Shown: one piece after another, positions 36,230 to 48,746 of the stretch
How the letters are laid out: the number at the start of each line of letters is the position of its first letter
How positions within the stretch are numbered: position 1 is the first letter of the stretch
NCBI GenBank assembly: GCA_965153355.1
Contig: OZ231126.1
Location: 67,146,001 to 67,210,000 of the forward strand
DNA: 64,000 nt
Source: Flaccisagitta enflata
Taxonomy: Eukaryota > Chaetognatha > Sagittoidea > Aphragmophora
Direction: 5' to 3'
Notes under the pieces: generated by a model
Databases searched by the model: none
Told to the model about the DNA's origin: nothing
The model's input: only the letters and a program-made list of their open reading frames with translations
Program-made: the position numbers and the translations under genes

Positions 36230-37137
36230 CAGTCAGTGGACAAAACAGAATAGGTATACATATCATACCCTTAACTTAGATCCAGGTTAATGATAATCAA
36301 CAAAATTTTGTGTGCAATACCTGATGATAACAGGATGTGCAAAAAATTTGGCAAAAACATAAAAGCACAAAAACCACACTTATCGATGGCCCAGTAATAC
36401 AAAATTTGACGTGTAGCCTCCTAATTAGTTTTACTAGATGTTAGAATGTGCAGTTTTTCATGAAAATGATCTTGGTTGGCAACGAAATGAATTATGTGCT
36501 GGTCAAACTTTCCCATTTCACAGGAATTTTACCAGTAAAACAAAGCTAAGGATATCAATCACCAAGCTTGATATCACATACAAATCAGTATCCCAAAGTG
36601 GTCAATTCATTGAGGGGTAATCATCATAGAAGCAGTACAGTCATTCTGACTCAAAATTGGCTTAAAAACAATTGTAAAAAATCAAATAAAACTATTTGAA
36701 AGTCACTATCAATTTTGTTTTGTTTAACAGAATTTATTCTCCCATGACCACCATAAATGGACCTTGCCTCCCCTCCATTGATTTCGATTCATCAATTCTT
36801 GCTGCCTGTGGCCAAAAAGATATATAAAACTAACCAACCCTTATATCAAAGCTATATTTTGATTTAAAAAATCATTTGAAAGCAGTTTAAAACTGTTCTT
36901 AGTAAAATTTTGCCAAATTTTTTGCACATCCTGTTAGAAATTACAGCAAGCTGTAATAATACAAATTCCAACAATTCTAATTCTAACAATGTGTTATTGC
37001 AAACAATATTTTGTTCATTACTGCCAGCTGTAATTTCGATAATAGATTATTGCATATAATATTTTGTTTATAATCACTAAGTAGGATCAAGATCAAAGGT
37101 ATGATATGTATACCTATAATGTTTTGTCCACCGACTG
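36230..37137. mobile_element. hAT-type element inside the Harbinger-like MITE
   Basis: Ends CAGTCAGTGGACAAAAC and, inverted, CAGTCGGTGGACAAAAC continue to ATAGGTATACATATCATACC. The 8-bp flanks TGAGTGAG (36222-36229) and TGAGCGAG (37138-37145) differ at one base. Excluding the inner element it is ~300 bp. Confidence 0.82.
36330..36934. mobile_element. Tc1/mariner-type element inside the hAT element
   Basis: ACAGGATGTGCAAAAAATTT begins it and its inverse ends it, matching over ~27 bp. TA lies at 36328-36329 and 36935-36936. The forward open stretch 36438-36620 shows no convincing transposase motif. Confidence 0.87.
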
Positions 37138-37492
37138 TGAGCGAGCTCGCAAATGGAGTCAGCAACTGGAGGGAGCACAACCTATTGAAGCGAGTGAGTG
37201 GAGTGAGCGGTGCAAGTGAATGAACGTAGCGAGCAACTGAGTGGCCCTTTAAAGACAGGATTATCACGTGTAGAAACAGTCCCTCAGTCGTAGTCACCTC
37301 CTCTACTTTGTTCTCTAAAGAAAATCAGCACATGAGGTTCATTTCCATTTCTCACTCAACAAAAGATCTAAAGTGCGCGGGACTTGGATATTAGTTTTAT
37401 TACCTTCCTTATCTTACCTTACTCTACCCTATCTTATCGACTTGGATCTTACCTTTCTATATTTGTATGTTCACAGACTGGTTGGTTTTAAT

Positions 37493-37792
37493 CTGCAGTT
37501 ACACCCTATTATAACGGACCTAAGAATAACGAAAATCCAACCATAATGGATATAAAACTTAGGTCCTTTCAAATCATTATCTTTTAATTTCTGTATTGGC
37601 GATAACAGATATCCGCCTACAATGGATGTAATTTTTTGATCCCTTGACTGACAATCTTTATATGTTACAAGCGAATTTCTGTCATTGCCAATAGAAAAAG
37701 ATTAAAGAAAATAACATAAAGGGATTATGATTTCATTTTTGTTTCAAGCAGATCTCCATTACTTTTTGGCCCGTTACAGGGGTGTAACAGTA
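37493..37792. mobile_element. pogo/Tigger-like MITE
   Basis: CAGTTACACCC..ATAACGGACC at the left is mirrored by GGCCCGTTACAGGGGTGTAACAG at the right, the latter followed by TA. The interior resembles the block at 486-645 in style (CCGCCTACAATGGATG). Confidence 0.5.
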
Positions 37793-37793
37793 C

Positions 37794-38977
37794 CTATGCG
37801 AAAAAACAAGAATGTTTGCTGCATCAGTTATAAAGCTAATTCTTGTTTTTTGTCGATTCTAGAAATGCTCTCAAAGCTAAGTCTTGTGACAAGCTCTTGT
37901 CTATGAGTGCTGATGAGTCATCAGTGAAGACTGCCTCTCTCTGAGCCAGATTGTCTCTCACGTCTAAAAACCAAATCATTATCAACTTGAAGAGCTTAAC
38001 ATAAGAAAAAAAGTGACGACACCTCCAGCTAAAAATGGAAGTTAAAAAAGGGATAAAATCAATTTCAGTGCTCGTAAACTTGAAAATTAGGCCCACTTTT
38101 CGCGTCCCCAATTTCTGTTCCGCTGAAGTGAAGTGGGGATTTGGGGAAAAAAAACCAGCGGAAGCGAGGGAAGAAGAAAAAACTAGACCGCATGGCCAAA
38201 AAGTGGGCGCTTGCGGTTAGGCAGGGGAAGTATGTGAAGAATGGGCGATGGAAGTTATGTGGCTGAGAGGGGCAGTAAATTGAGAACGATGAAATAGCGC
38301 TTCAAAAGTGTTGCTGGCTGACAAAACGACAGACCGACAGACCAACCGACCGACCAAGGGGCTGTCGAGACATCCAATATTGAGAGTTAGAAATTAGGAA
38401 ACCGATAAGGAGGAAAGGGTTAAGGTGGAAAAGTTAGGAACTAGACATCAGACAGGCAGTAGCCAACACTCCATGACCTGCATACAACATCAAAATCCAC
38501 CATTAGTGTTTCTGATTTGAGAATCATTCCAATTAAAAAAAAAATTTTCATTATTACCAGTTAAATGTTATACATGGCACTTAAATAAAATGTTATCAAT
38601 AGGGAATTATTCATGAGTATAGATTGATAAGCAGCAATGTAGATATAATATGTCAAATGCTAGATACAAATAATTGAACTGGTGCTCTTTCACACATGTA
38701 CCGGCTTGTCCTATGACTGTAGATTCTAGTGTGGGAAAAAAAAAAGGAATGGAAAAACTAGAGGATGAAAAAAGGGATTTTTCACGTCAACTTTCATTCC
38801 TTTCAATTCCAGCATTCAACTTTTCGGTTCCATGATTTTTTCCCTCCCGATTTTTACCTTCAATGGAAGTTTCTGGAAGTATCTGGAAGGTCCATTGAAA
38901 TACCAGAAGCTCAGTCTGTACCTTCTTCGTCTTATACTTGATGAGTTTCTCTACAAAGGCCTGTTTCTGCGTAACTG
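37794..38977. other. Anonymous region
   Basis: A decayed HLE-like fragment with ACAGACCGACAGACCAACCG lies at 38325-38365. Otherwise AT-rich with no gene or RNA signal. Confidence 0.45.
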
Positions 38978-39190
38978 AGGGCCTGAGACAATTGTGTTTT
39001 GAAAGGTCCACTCGCAATATTCGTTCTCTCGCACTGTTCGCTCTATTTACAGGCTCGCTCTGTTTACAGGCTCGTTCACTCAATTTGCTCTCTCACTTGT
39101 GGGATGCTTAAATTTCATGAATATTTGCTCACGCTGTTAATTGTCATCTCTAGAAACTCACCGTTCGCCATTTTGAGTGCGAGTTCCTGA
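38978..39190. mobile_element. Decayed Harbinger-like MITE
   Basis: TTTTGAAAGGTCCACTCGC, GTGGGATGCTTAAATTTCATG and CTCTAGAAACTCACC correspond in order to landmarks of the copy at 14974. The ends are eroded. Confidence 0.6.
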
Positions 39191-39397
39191 AAACGTGTAT
39201 GTTTGCTCGCCAATGTCAATTTGTCCATCTGTATATATCTTTGCCATGTCTCACTTGGTCTCTGTCGCTCAGATACGTCCATCTGTCTGTATTTTCGTCT
39301 GTCTCGTTGTCAGTATTTCCAAGTCCCCCTGATTCTGGCTCTCTGTCTTTCTGTCTGTCTTTCTGATTGTCTCTGTCTGTCTGTCTGTCTCTGTCTG

Positions 39398-39524
<127 letters not shown>

Positions 39525-39633
39525 AGAGGAGGCAGGCAGGCATTTGGCTTCTCAGGGAAGATTATGCGAATTGTGATGAGTAGAGGCTGGAGGCAGAGGT
39601 GATGATTGCTTCTCTCGTCGACCGTGGAGGAAT

Positions 39634-39939
<306 letters not shown>

Positions 39940-40402
39940 CCAAAGAAACCTCATTCTCTGTGAAGGAGAAATATCTAGGTCGTTGAAATTCTTCATACCT
40001 GAGGCGTAAAAGCGTTGAACCAATTCACTCTCTAGTCATTCTTTCCTTCACATTTTTTTTGTCACCATTTTCTGTCACCATTTTTCTGTCGCTATTTTTT
40101 CTTCGTTTTATTTTTCAGTTGCGCATAAGACCCTCCCACGTGCCTCTCTCAAGAGAGATGGTTCTTCGCGTGGTCCTGACTGTCAGTCCGTCCGTCGATG
40201 GATTGCATTGGCGCGTCCGTTTTTCGTGTTTTCCTATCAATCAATCGAGCTGATTGTGGCTTTTCAGACTGTAAAGGACATTGTTCTGATTGGATTGCGC
40301 GGGGAGAACGTTAGGCCCTTTAATTGGTGAGAACAGTTTTCGAGAGATGATTACAATGATACTGGAGCTAATAGTCAGTCTACCATCACCATCTTGATCT
40401 TA

Positions 40403-41018
40403 CAACCTTGGAAATAAGTTTATCGCATCACTTAAACCCTCATATCTCCTTTACAAATAAAAAAATCTAAGAAAAGTTAGTGAGGTTCTAAAACATCTTT
40501 AAATTTTCTAGCAGTTGGCGCCAACCGCGTAACTGTGCATCTAACCGTTTAAAAATGAGAGCTGAACAAAGTTAGGTACCTCTTTAGAAAAAAGGCATAA
40601 AAATGGCATTTTTGAAACGCGGTTCATGGGAGATTGCGCACCCGCTCATCTGGCTGTTTCAACGAAGCAATGGCATCAAAGGCGCAGTGTCAAAGGTCAA
40701 ACACTTCTCCAGTTAGCCCAGGAACAGCCCAAAACTCAAGCTGATTGAATCTCTATGGTCCCAATTGAGGCAATGGCAAAGACAAGAATGTGCAACATGG
40801 ATGGCAGGACTGAAAAAAATCGCGCTAAAGTCTGGAGGAAGATCACACTATCATACCTTTAGTCGCAGTACGAAAGCATGCAAAGACGCAGGGAAGCGTT
40901 TGGAAAGGTCAAGGAGGGCAAGACCAAGTATCAAGCTTGTCACGGACATGTTAATTGTACTATCTTGTCCATAAAATGCCCCTTAATCAATAATGCGATA
41001 AACTTTTTTCCAAGATAG
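40403..41018 (+). mobile_element. Tc1/mariner element with transposase remnant
   Basis: Copy A shows the empty site CTTATAATTG. Here TA (40401-40402 and 41019-41020) flanks 616 bp with TIRs CAACCTTGGAAATAAGTTTA.. and, inverted, CTATCTTGGAAAAAAGTTTA.. (26 bp, 3 differences). Forward sequence near 40723-40790 reads NSPKLKLIESLWSQLRQ, matching the conserved NSPDLNPIENLW stretch before the last catalytic acidic residue of Tc1-type transposases. The catalytic domain upstream is missing and the frame ends at 40974. A dead internal-deletion derivative. Confidence 0.88.
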
Positions 41019-41302
41019 TATAATTGACTCAGACAAAAATATATGCAGTTGAGCCCCAGAGTAACGGGTGCCGAGGGACCAACAGATGTTAACTGTTATA
41101 GGGGGATTTCTGGAATTGCCAATAAAGGAAATAAAAAGAAATGATCTATAAGGACTAAGATTTCATATTTGTTATAGGCGGATTTCCATTAACATCTGTA
41201 TGTACAAAACAAAGTTTTACTGAATGGGAAACTAAGCAACGTAGTTTGCGCGCCAAGTAACAAATTGCAAGTTACAAATCGCAGCTGCCACAATGGCACT
41301 TT

Positions 41303-42340
41303 TTGGGCAGCGGCCCCGAAGGGGCTGATGACCTATGTTTTTACACATAGGGGATATTTCTCCTTCTCCTTCTTCTTCTTCTCCTTTTTGGGCAGCGGCC
41401 CCGAAGGGGTCGATGACCTATGCTTTTACACATATGGGGGATTTTCTCCTTCTTCTACGTCCGTACCCGCCCTCCCCCCAGCCTCGAGGCCCATATCTCA
41501 GCCTTGAGGCCCATATCCCAGCCTCGAGGCCCAAATTCCAGTCTTGAGGCCCAAACCTCCACGCCCATAGACTGGGATTTGGGCCTTGATGCTGAGATAT
41601 GGGCCTCAAGGCTGAAATATGGGGGGGGGGTGCGGACGTAGAAGAAGGGGAAAAACCCCCATATGTGTGAAAGCATAGGTCATCGACCCCTTCGGGGCGG
41701 CTGCCCTGCTCCCCCCTCAACTTCCACCACAACCTACTTAAGCAGGGCACGGGTACCGCTGACCATCTAACGCTTTTGCGACTATTCTTCTCTGTCCCCC
41801 CCCCTCAAGGCCCAAATCCTAGTCTCGAGACCTAAATCCTAGCTTCGAGGCTCAAATCCCCGCTTTGAAGCTCAAATCCCAGCCTTGAGGCTCAAATCTC
41901 AGTCTCCAGGCTAAAATCCCAGCCTTGAGGCTCAAATCCCAGCCCTTAGGCACGAATCCCAGTCTCAAGGCACAAATCCCAGCCTTGAAGTTCAAATCCT
42001 AGCCTCGAAGCTCAAATACCAGCTTCCAAGCTCAAATCCCTGCCCCTAAGCACAAATCCCAACCTCAAAGCTGAAATCCCAGCCTGGAAGCTCAAATCTC
42101 AGCCTTGAAGCTGAAATCCCAGCCTCGAAACTTAAATCCCAGCCTCAAGGCCCTAATTCAAACCTCGAGGCCCCAATTCCAGCCTCCAGGCCCCAATTCG
42201 ATCCTTGAGGCCCAAAAAAAAAACAGCATAGGTCATCGGCTCCTTCGGGGCCGCTGCAGCTGCCCCTCTAACCACCTTGCACCAACATACACTTACATAG
42301 GGGCAACGGGTACCGCTGACCATCTGACACTTTTACTATA
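41303..42340 (-). mobile_element. HLE-4 composite of copy B
   Basis: Same parts as 741-1850: two arms with GACCTATG..CACATA hairpins, a folded minisatellite, inverse arm, GCCCTGCT stem with CACGGGTACCGC, then the second minisatellite, arm, TGCCCCT..AGGGGCA stem and CAACGGGTACCGC. Confidence 0.75.
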
Positions 42341-42655
42341 CCACTCTATTACTAAAATAGGGTTTGCATATTTAAGTTCCTATCAATAGCGGAGCAAAAA
42401 ATATGTTAACTTTAAGTGAATTAAGATACTTGCTTTGAATAACATTTAAACCATAAAGAAGTATTTCAAATTGGGTAAAAGAAGTCAAAAGGGGGAGTGA
42501 ATTGTTATGACAATCCTTGAATGGTATCAGCATCAGCTTTAGGAATCAATTTCACAGAATAAAACAAAGAATAAAGAAGAAACTGGTGGTGGGAGGGATG
42601 GAGGCTTGGTCAACAGATAAACTGCAGATAAGATATGATGAAAAGTGCTATGATC

Positions 42656-43520
42656 GGATTATTCCGGATTTTTCCGGATTTTTCCGGATTTTTCCGGATT
42701 TTTCCGGATTTTTCCGGATTTTTCCGGATTTTTCCGGATTTTTCCGGATTTTTCCGGATTTTTCCGGATTTTTCCGGATTTTTCCGGATTTTTCCGGATT
42801 TTTCCGGATTTTTCAGATTTCCGGATTTTCCGGATTTTTCCGGATTTTTCCGGATTTTTCCGGATTTTTCCGGATTTTTCCAGATTTTCCGGATTTTTCC
42901 GGATTTTTCCGGATTTTTCCGGATTTTTCCGGATTTTTCGGATTTTTCCGGATTTTTCCGGATTTTTCCGGATTTTCCGGATTTTCCGGATTTTTCGGAT
43001 TTGGGATTTTTCCGAGATTTTTCCATTTTCCGGATTTTCGGATTTTTCGGATTTTCCGGTTTTCAGTTTTTCCGGATTTTTCCGGATTTTTCCGGATTTT
43101 TCCGATTTTCCGGATTTTTCCGGATTTTTCCGGATTTTTCCGGATTTTTCCGGATTTTTCCGGATTTTTCCGGATTTTTCCGGATTTTTCCGATTTTTCC
43201 GGATTTTTCCGGATTTTTCCGGATTTTTCCGGATTTTTCCGGATTTTTCCGGATTTTTCCGGATTTTTCCGGATTTTTCCGGATTTTTCCGGATTTTTCC
43301 GGATTTTTCCGGATTTTTCGGATTTTTCCGGATTTTTCCGGATTTTTCCGGATTTTTCCGGATTTTTCCGGATTTTTCCGAATTTTTCCGAATTTTTCCG
43401 GATTTTTCCGGGATTTTTCCGGATTTTTCCGGGATTTTTCCGGATTTTTCCGGATTTTTCCGGATTTTTCCGGATTTTTCCGGATTTTTCCGGATTTTTC
43501 CGGATTTTTCCGGATTTTTC
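42656..43520 (+). repeat. 10-bp GGATTTTTCC satellite, ~865 bp
   Basis: About 85 tandem CCGGATTTTT units with occasional 8-9-bp variants. The 10-bp unit leaves reverse and forward frames open (FRIFPDFSG-type translation). This is not a protein. Confidence 0.97.
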
Positions 43521-43526
43521 TGGATT

Positions 43527-45011
43527 TCCATTAACAAAACAAAGTTTTACTGAATGGGAAACTAAGCAACGTAGTTTGTGCGCCAAGTAACAAATTGCAA
43601 GTTACAAATCGCAGCTGCCACAATGGCACTTTTTGGGCAGCGGCCCCGAAGGGGCTGATGTTTTTACACATAGGGGAAATTTCTCCTTCTCCTTCTTCTT
43701 CTTCTCCTTTTTGGGCAGCGGCCCCGAAGGGGTCGCTGACCTATGCTTTTACACATATGGGGGATTTTCTCCATCTTCTACGTCCGTACCCGCCCTCCCC
43801 CCAGCCTCGAGGCCCATATCTCAGCCTTGAGGCCCATATCCCAGCCTCAAGGCCCAAATTCCAGTCTTGAGGCCCAAATCCCAACCTCCAGGCCCATATC
43901 CCCACCCCAAGGCCTAAATTCCAGCCTCAAGAGATTTGGGCCTCAAGACTGGGATTTGGGCCTCAATGCTGAGATATGGGCCTCAAGGCTGAGATATGGG
44001 CCTCGAGGCTGGGGGAAGGGGGGGTGCGGACGTAGAAGAAGGGGAAAAACCCCCATATGTGTGAAAGCATAGGTCATCGACCCCTTCGGGGCCGCTGCCC
44101 TGCTCCCCCCTCAACTTCCACCACAACCTACTTAAGCAGGGCACGGGTACCGCTGACCATCTAACGCTTTTGGGACTATTCTTCTCTGTCCCCCCCCCTC
44201 AAGGCCCAAATCCTAGTCTCGAGACCTAAATCCTAGCTTCGAGGCTCAAATCCCCGCTTCGAAGCTCAAATCCCAGCCTTGAGGCTCAAATCTCAGTCTC
44301 CAGGCTAAAATCCCAGCCTTGAGGCTCAAATCCCAGCCCTTAGGCTCGAATCCCAGTCTCAAGGCACAAATCCCAGCCTTGAAGTCCAAATCCTAGCCTC
44401 GAAGCTCAAATACCAGCTTCCAAGCTCAAATCCCTGCCCCTAAGCACAAATCCCAACCTCAAAGCTGAAATCCCAGCCTGGAAGCTCAAATCTCAGCCTT
44501 GAAGCTGAAATCCCAGCCTCGAAACTTAAATTCCAGCCTCAAGGCCCTAATTCAAATCTCGAGGCCCCAATTCCAGCCTCCAGGCCCCAATTCGATCCTT
44601 GAGGCCCAAAAAAAAACAGCATAGGTCATCGGCTCCTTCGGGGCCGCTGCAGCTGCCCCTCTAACCACCTCGCACCAACATACACTTACATAGGGGCAAC
44701 GGGTACCGCTGACCATCTGACACTTTTACTATACCACTCTATTACTAAAATAGGGTTTGCATATTTAAGTTCCTATCAATAGCGGAGCAAAAAATATGTT
44801 AACTTTAAGTGAATTAAGATACTTGCTTTGAATAACATTTAAACCTTAAAGAAGTATTTCAAATTGGGTAAAAGAAGTCAAAAGGGGGAGTGAATTGTTA
44901 TGACAATCCTTGAATGGTATCAGCATCAGCTTTAGGAATCGATTTCACAGAATAAAACAAAGAATAAAGATGGAGGCTTGGTCAACAGATAAACTGCAGA
45001 TCAGATATGAT
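43527..45011 (+). repeat. Copy C of the long duplicated unit (right part)
   Basis: Enters at CCATTAACAAAACAAAG, corresponding to ~640 of copy A, and follows copies A/B to the satellite junction. It contains HLE-4 arms at 43633 and 43716, the folded core, and both stem modules (44094-44165 and 44648-44720). Confidence 0.93.
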
Positions 45012-45142
45012 GATTTTTCCGGATTTTTCCGGATTTTTCCGGATTTTTCCGGATTTTTCCGGATTTTTCCGGATTTTTCCGGATTTTTCCGGATTTTTCC
45101 GGATTTTTCCGGATTTTTCCGGATTTTTCCGGGTTTTTCCGG
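45012..45142 (+). repeat. 10-bp GGATTTTTCC satellite, short array
   Basis: Thirteen CCGGATTTTT units starting at the end of copy C. Confidence 0.96.
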
Positions 45143-45149
45143 GTCCGTG

Positions 45150-45432
45150 CCGAGCCTCGAGGCCCAAATTTCAGCCTTGAGGCTCAAATATGAGCCTTTA
45201 GGCTCAAATCCTAGCCTCGATGCTCAAAACCCAGCCTCAAGGCTCAAATCCTAGCCTTGAAGCTCAAATACCAGCCTTGAAGCCCAAACCCCAGCCTTGA
45301 AGCCTTTTAGGCCTGAATCTCAGAAACTTGCTAAGCATAGGTCATTGGCCCCTTTGGGGCCGCTGCCCCTCTAACCACCTCACACACACATACACCCACA
45401 TAGGGTCAAGGAGTACCACTGACTACCTGATG
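45150..45432 (-). repeat. HLE-4 minisatellite and 5' module fragment
   Basis: Eight units (GCCTTGAGGCTCAAAT type), arm GGTCATTGGCCCCTTTGGGGCCGC, decayed CCCCT..AGGG stem and GAGTACCACTGAC. Confidence 0.7.
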
Positions 45433-46086
45433 CTTTTGCGACTATTCATTTTTTTTGTGCTGAGTGACTTTACCGCCAGAGCTTTGAAAGTTTTTTTTTT
45501 CTCTGCTGCTTGGAGAAAGTTTTCTTTCCTAGTTGTACTCATGTATCACCTGTTTCACAATCATTGATACTGGATGTAATCAAGAGTTAAGAAATCAATA
45601 TTTCTTCTGTACACCAATGAGTATCTTACATGATATACTTATACAGAAAGTAATACATATTGGACTTTTTGCTAAAATAAAAACAATCTAACTGATGGAA
45701 AGTCCTGTGATGGTCCCTCCTGGATCCATGAAGTTTTCTTCCAACCAAAGAATTTGGACAATTTTGAGATTCCAAAAACCTAGGAAGATCATGTCCGATT
45801 TTCACAAGATTTTAGGTGTATAACAATCATGATTCATAGTATTTCTGACTCAAATTTTATTCAAATCTGTTGAATATTTTAGCCAATATGAGATATTCCA
45901 TAGTATTCTTTATTTTTGAAAATTCTGGTGAAAATCATTAAATTTCAGTATTCCGATTCTGAATTGCTCCTTTAGGGGAGTAGTCCAAACAGATTTTCTT
46001 GACCTCTTGTCAATAAAACCTTTTGATATGATATTCTGACTCACTTCAGTTCAAATCTCATAAGTGTAATCATGTGTCTTCTACGG
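45433..46086. other. AT-rich anonymous region
   Basis: No open frame, TIR or repeat recognised. Confidence 0.5.
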
Positions 46087-46309
46087 TTTTTAGTCGCGTG
46101 CACGCTCTGTCCGTCAGTCCGTCGGTCCGTCTGTCACGTTTAGCTTTTTTTCGCCATTTTACATCATTTTCAGTCATTTTGAGTCATTTTAAGTTATTTA
46201 AATTCATTTTAAGTCAATTTACATTAAGTCTTTAAGTCTTTTGGTCTTTTAGTCTTTTAGTCTTATGGTCTTAACAACCGCACGCGACTTGTAACGCGAT
46301 GGCCTTGTT
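46087..46309 (-). mobile_element. HLE-1 element, hairpin partly deleted
   Basis: TTTTTAGTCGCGTGCACG lacks the second stem arm. GTCC tract, TCACGTTTAGC, 'cattttaagt' units, inverted arm CGCACGCGACTTGTAACGCG and tip GGCCTTGTT follow. Confidence 0.75.
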
Positions 46310-46408
46310 CTCTTGTGGAAGCAGTATCAATAATTGTGAAACAGGTGTAACTCATGCGTTTCATCGGTTACTGTGTCAGTACGTCCATCCTTACTTAGAC
46401 TGTATCGG

Positions 46409-47107
46409 TTTCTAGATGCGTCCTCGCATCTCTATGATAGGCTGTGTGCGTTGGTTGGTTGGGTGGTCGGTTGGTACATAATGCATTTATCAATAACATC
46501 AAAATCATGTAATTTCTTTAACAGAAAAGTGGTTCTAACCAAGTAAAAGTAGCATCGATTTAGTAATTCATTTATTCAATCATTTATTTATTCATAAATG
46601 ACATTCATTCGTAAAAAACTTTCATTCATAAAAAACATTCATAAAAAAACATTCATTCATAAAAAGCATTCATTCATAAGAAACTGTCATTCATAAAAGA
46701 CATTCATAAAAAACATTCTTTCTTAAAAAGCCAAGGGTGTATAATGTTGAGTATCCCCCCCCCCCCGTGTCAAATGGTTTGGAGATGGGGAAGAAAAACA
46801 AACGGTGGAAAAGAAGAAAAAACAAAATTTTTCAAGATCATACACTTTTGACAGTACCAAAAGATAGTATTGGACTGCTACAACACTATTTTACACTAAT
46901 CTGACCATATTTATGCTATATTTATACTCTATGGGGTGGAAAATCAAACAATTTTTCGACCCGGCAGGGAAGGAAATCAAAGACCAGGGGGGGGGGGGAA
47001 AGAAATCAAATGCCACTCAACTTTATACACCCCTGTAAAGATCATTCATTCATGAGAAACATTTATTCAAAGAGGACGTATCGTTGACCAACTTGGCCTT
47101 GTTTTTT
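46409..47107 (-). mobile_element. HLE-3 element (AGATGCG stem) containing a hAT MITE
   Basis: Inverted hairpin AGATGCGTCCTCGCATCT, TTGGTTGG tract, a core of 'cattcataaaaaa' units, then the inverted arm GAGGACGTATCG and tip AACTTGGCCTTGTTTTTT. The 5' arm GATACGTCCTC is complementary to the loop side of this hairpin with one mismatch. Confidence 0.75.
46732..47035. mobile_element. hAT-type MITE (CAGGGGTGTATA family), nested
   Basis: Ends CAAGGGTGTATAATGTTGAG and, inverted, CAGGGGTGTATAAAGTTGAG. Flanks TAAAAAGC (46724-46731) and TAAAGATC (47036-47043) share six of eight bases. Internal sequence matches 11994-12247. Confidence 0.8.
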
Positions 47108-47184
47108 CATCGCGTAATTGACATGTGGTAGAGACTAGAATTGATCGTGCATAAAAAAGTCATTTTGGGAGGGATTCAGAGATG

Positions 47185-48746
47185 AAACAAGGCCAACACC
47201 TATAAGTCGCGTGCAGGACAAAAAGAACTGAACTGACCTGACTCCTTATTGTATCTTTTTATCGAAAATCAGACTTAAACGAGACCCAAACCAGACCCAA
47301 ACCAGACTCAAACCAGACTCAAACCAGACTCAAACCAGACTCAAACCAGACTTAAACCAGACCGAAACCAGACCAAAACCAGACCTAAACCAGACCTAAA
47401 CCAGACCTAAACCAGACCTAAACCAGACATAAACCAGACCTAAACCAGACCTAAACCAGACATGAACCAGACTTAAACCATACTTAAACCAGACTTAAAC
47501 CAGACTTAAACCAGACTCAAGCCAGACTCAAACCAGACTCAAACCAGACTCAAACCATACTTAAACCAGACTAAACCAGACTTAAACCAGACTTAAACCA
47601 GAATTAAACCAGACTTAAACCAGACCTAAACCAGACTTAAACCAGCAGACTTAAACCAGCAGACTTAAACCAGCAGACTTAAACCAGCTGACCTAAACCA
47701 GCAGACTTAAACCAGCAGACTTAAACCAGCAGACTTAAACCAGCAGACCTAAACCAGCAGACCTAAACCAGCAGACCTAAACCAGCAGTCTTAAACCAGC
47801 AGACTTAAACCAGCAGACTTGAAATGCCACATTTGACCAAAACATACCAAAAAACAAAAATGACCAAAACATACCAAAAAACCTAGATGACCAAAAAAAT
47901 AAAAAAAACAAACAAAAAAACAAAAAAACAAAAAACCCTAAAACCCAAAACCAAAAAAACAAAAAACCAAAAAACCAAAAAACCAAAAAACCAAAAAACC
48001 AAAAAACCAAAAAACCAAAAAACCAAAAAACCAAAAAACCAAAAAACCAAAAAACCAAAAAACCAAAAAACCAAAAAAACCAAAAACTAAAAAAACCAAA
48101 AAACATAAAAGACCAAAACATACCAAAAAACCATGTTAGATGACCAAAAATGACCTGAAATCTTCCAAAATGACTTAAAATGCCCAAAAACACACAAATG
48201 ACTTAAATTAACAAAGTGACGTAAATGATCAAAAATGACCAAAAATGACGAAAAGCAACCAGAAATGACCAAAAGCAACCAAAAATGACCAAAAACAACA
48301 AAACAATGACTCAAAATAACTCCAGAAGACCCAAATTGATCAAAAAACAACGCAAAAAAGCAAAGTGTTACTAAAAACTACAAAAGCCAAAAATAACTTA
48401 GAATGACTGAGAATGACTTAGAATGACTTGTAATGACTTATAATGACTTTGAATGACTTAGAATAACTTAGAATGACTAAGAATGACTAAAATTGACTCA
48501 TAATAACATAAAATGACAAAAATGACAAAAAATGACAAAATGACTTGAGTGACTAAAATTAACTGAAAATGACTGAAAATGACTGAAAATGACTTAAAAT
48601 GACATAAAATGACTTAAAATGACAAAAAATACCCTAAAACGACGTAAAACGACGAAAAAAAGCTAAGTGTTACGGACGGACGGACCGACCGACGGACCGA
48701 CGGACCGACAGAGCGGGTTATAGAGTCGCGTGCACGCGACTAAAAA
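47185..48746 (+). mobile_element. HLE-1 element, 1.56 kb, core entirely tandem repeats
   Basis: Tip AAACAAGGCCAACACCTATA and arm AGTCGCGTGC open it. The core runs through (CCAGACTCAAA)n, (CCAGCAGACTTAAA)n (47640-47820), (CCAAAAAA)n (47960-48080), AAATGACC and AGAATGACTT arrays (48170-48640). (CGGA)n, GAGCGGGTTATAG, hairpin AGTCGCGTGCACGCGACT and AAAAA close it. Confidence 0.88.

Larger units (their letters stand above)
36114..37283 (-). mobile_element. Harbinger-like MITE split by two nested insertions
   Basis: The segments 36114-36229 and 37138-37283, joined, give the reverse complement of the element at 63012, including the TGGGACGGTTGAAAT and GGCCACTC landmarks. TCA lies on both sides (36111-36113 and 37284-37286). 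The polypyrimidine/AG and GTGAGT that make 36115-36220 look like an exon are part of this repeat. Confidence 0.8.

Noticed and set aside
42659-43590. Long open frames (~250-350 codons) of FRIFPDFSG or KIRKNPEKSG repeats
   Set aside because: They translate a 10-bp tandem repeat that lacks stops in several frames on both strands; no start context, conservation or non-repeat domain.
47280-48640. CRISPR-like array
   Set aside because: Units are 7-14 bp in direct tandem with no unique spacers, inside a mobile element of a eukaryotic genome.
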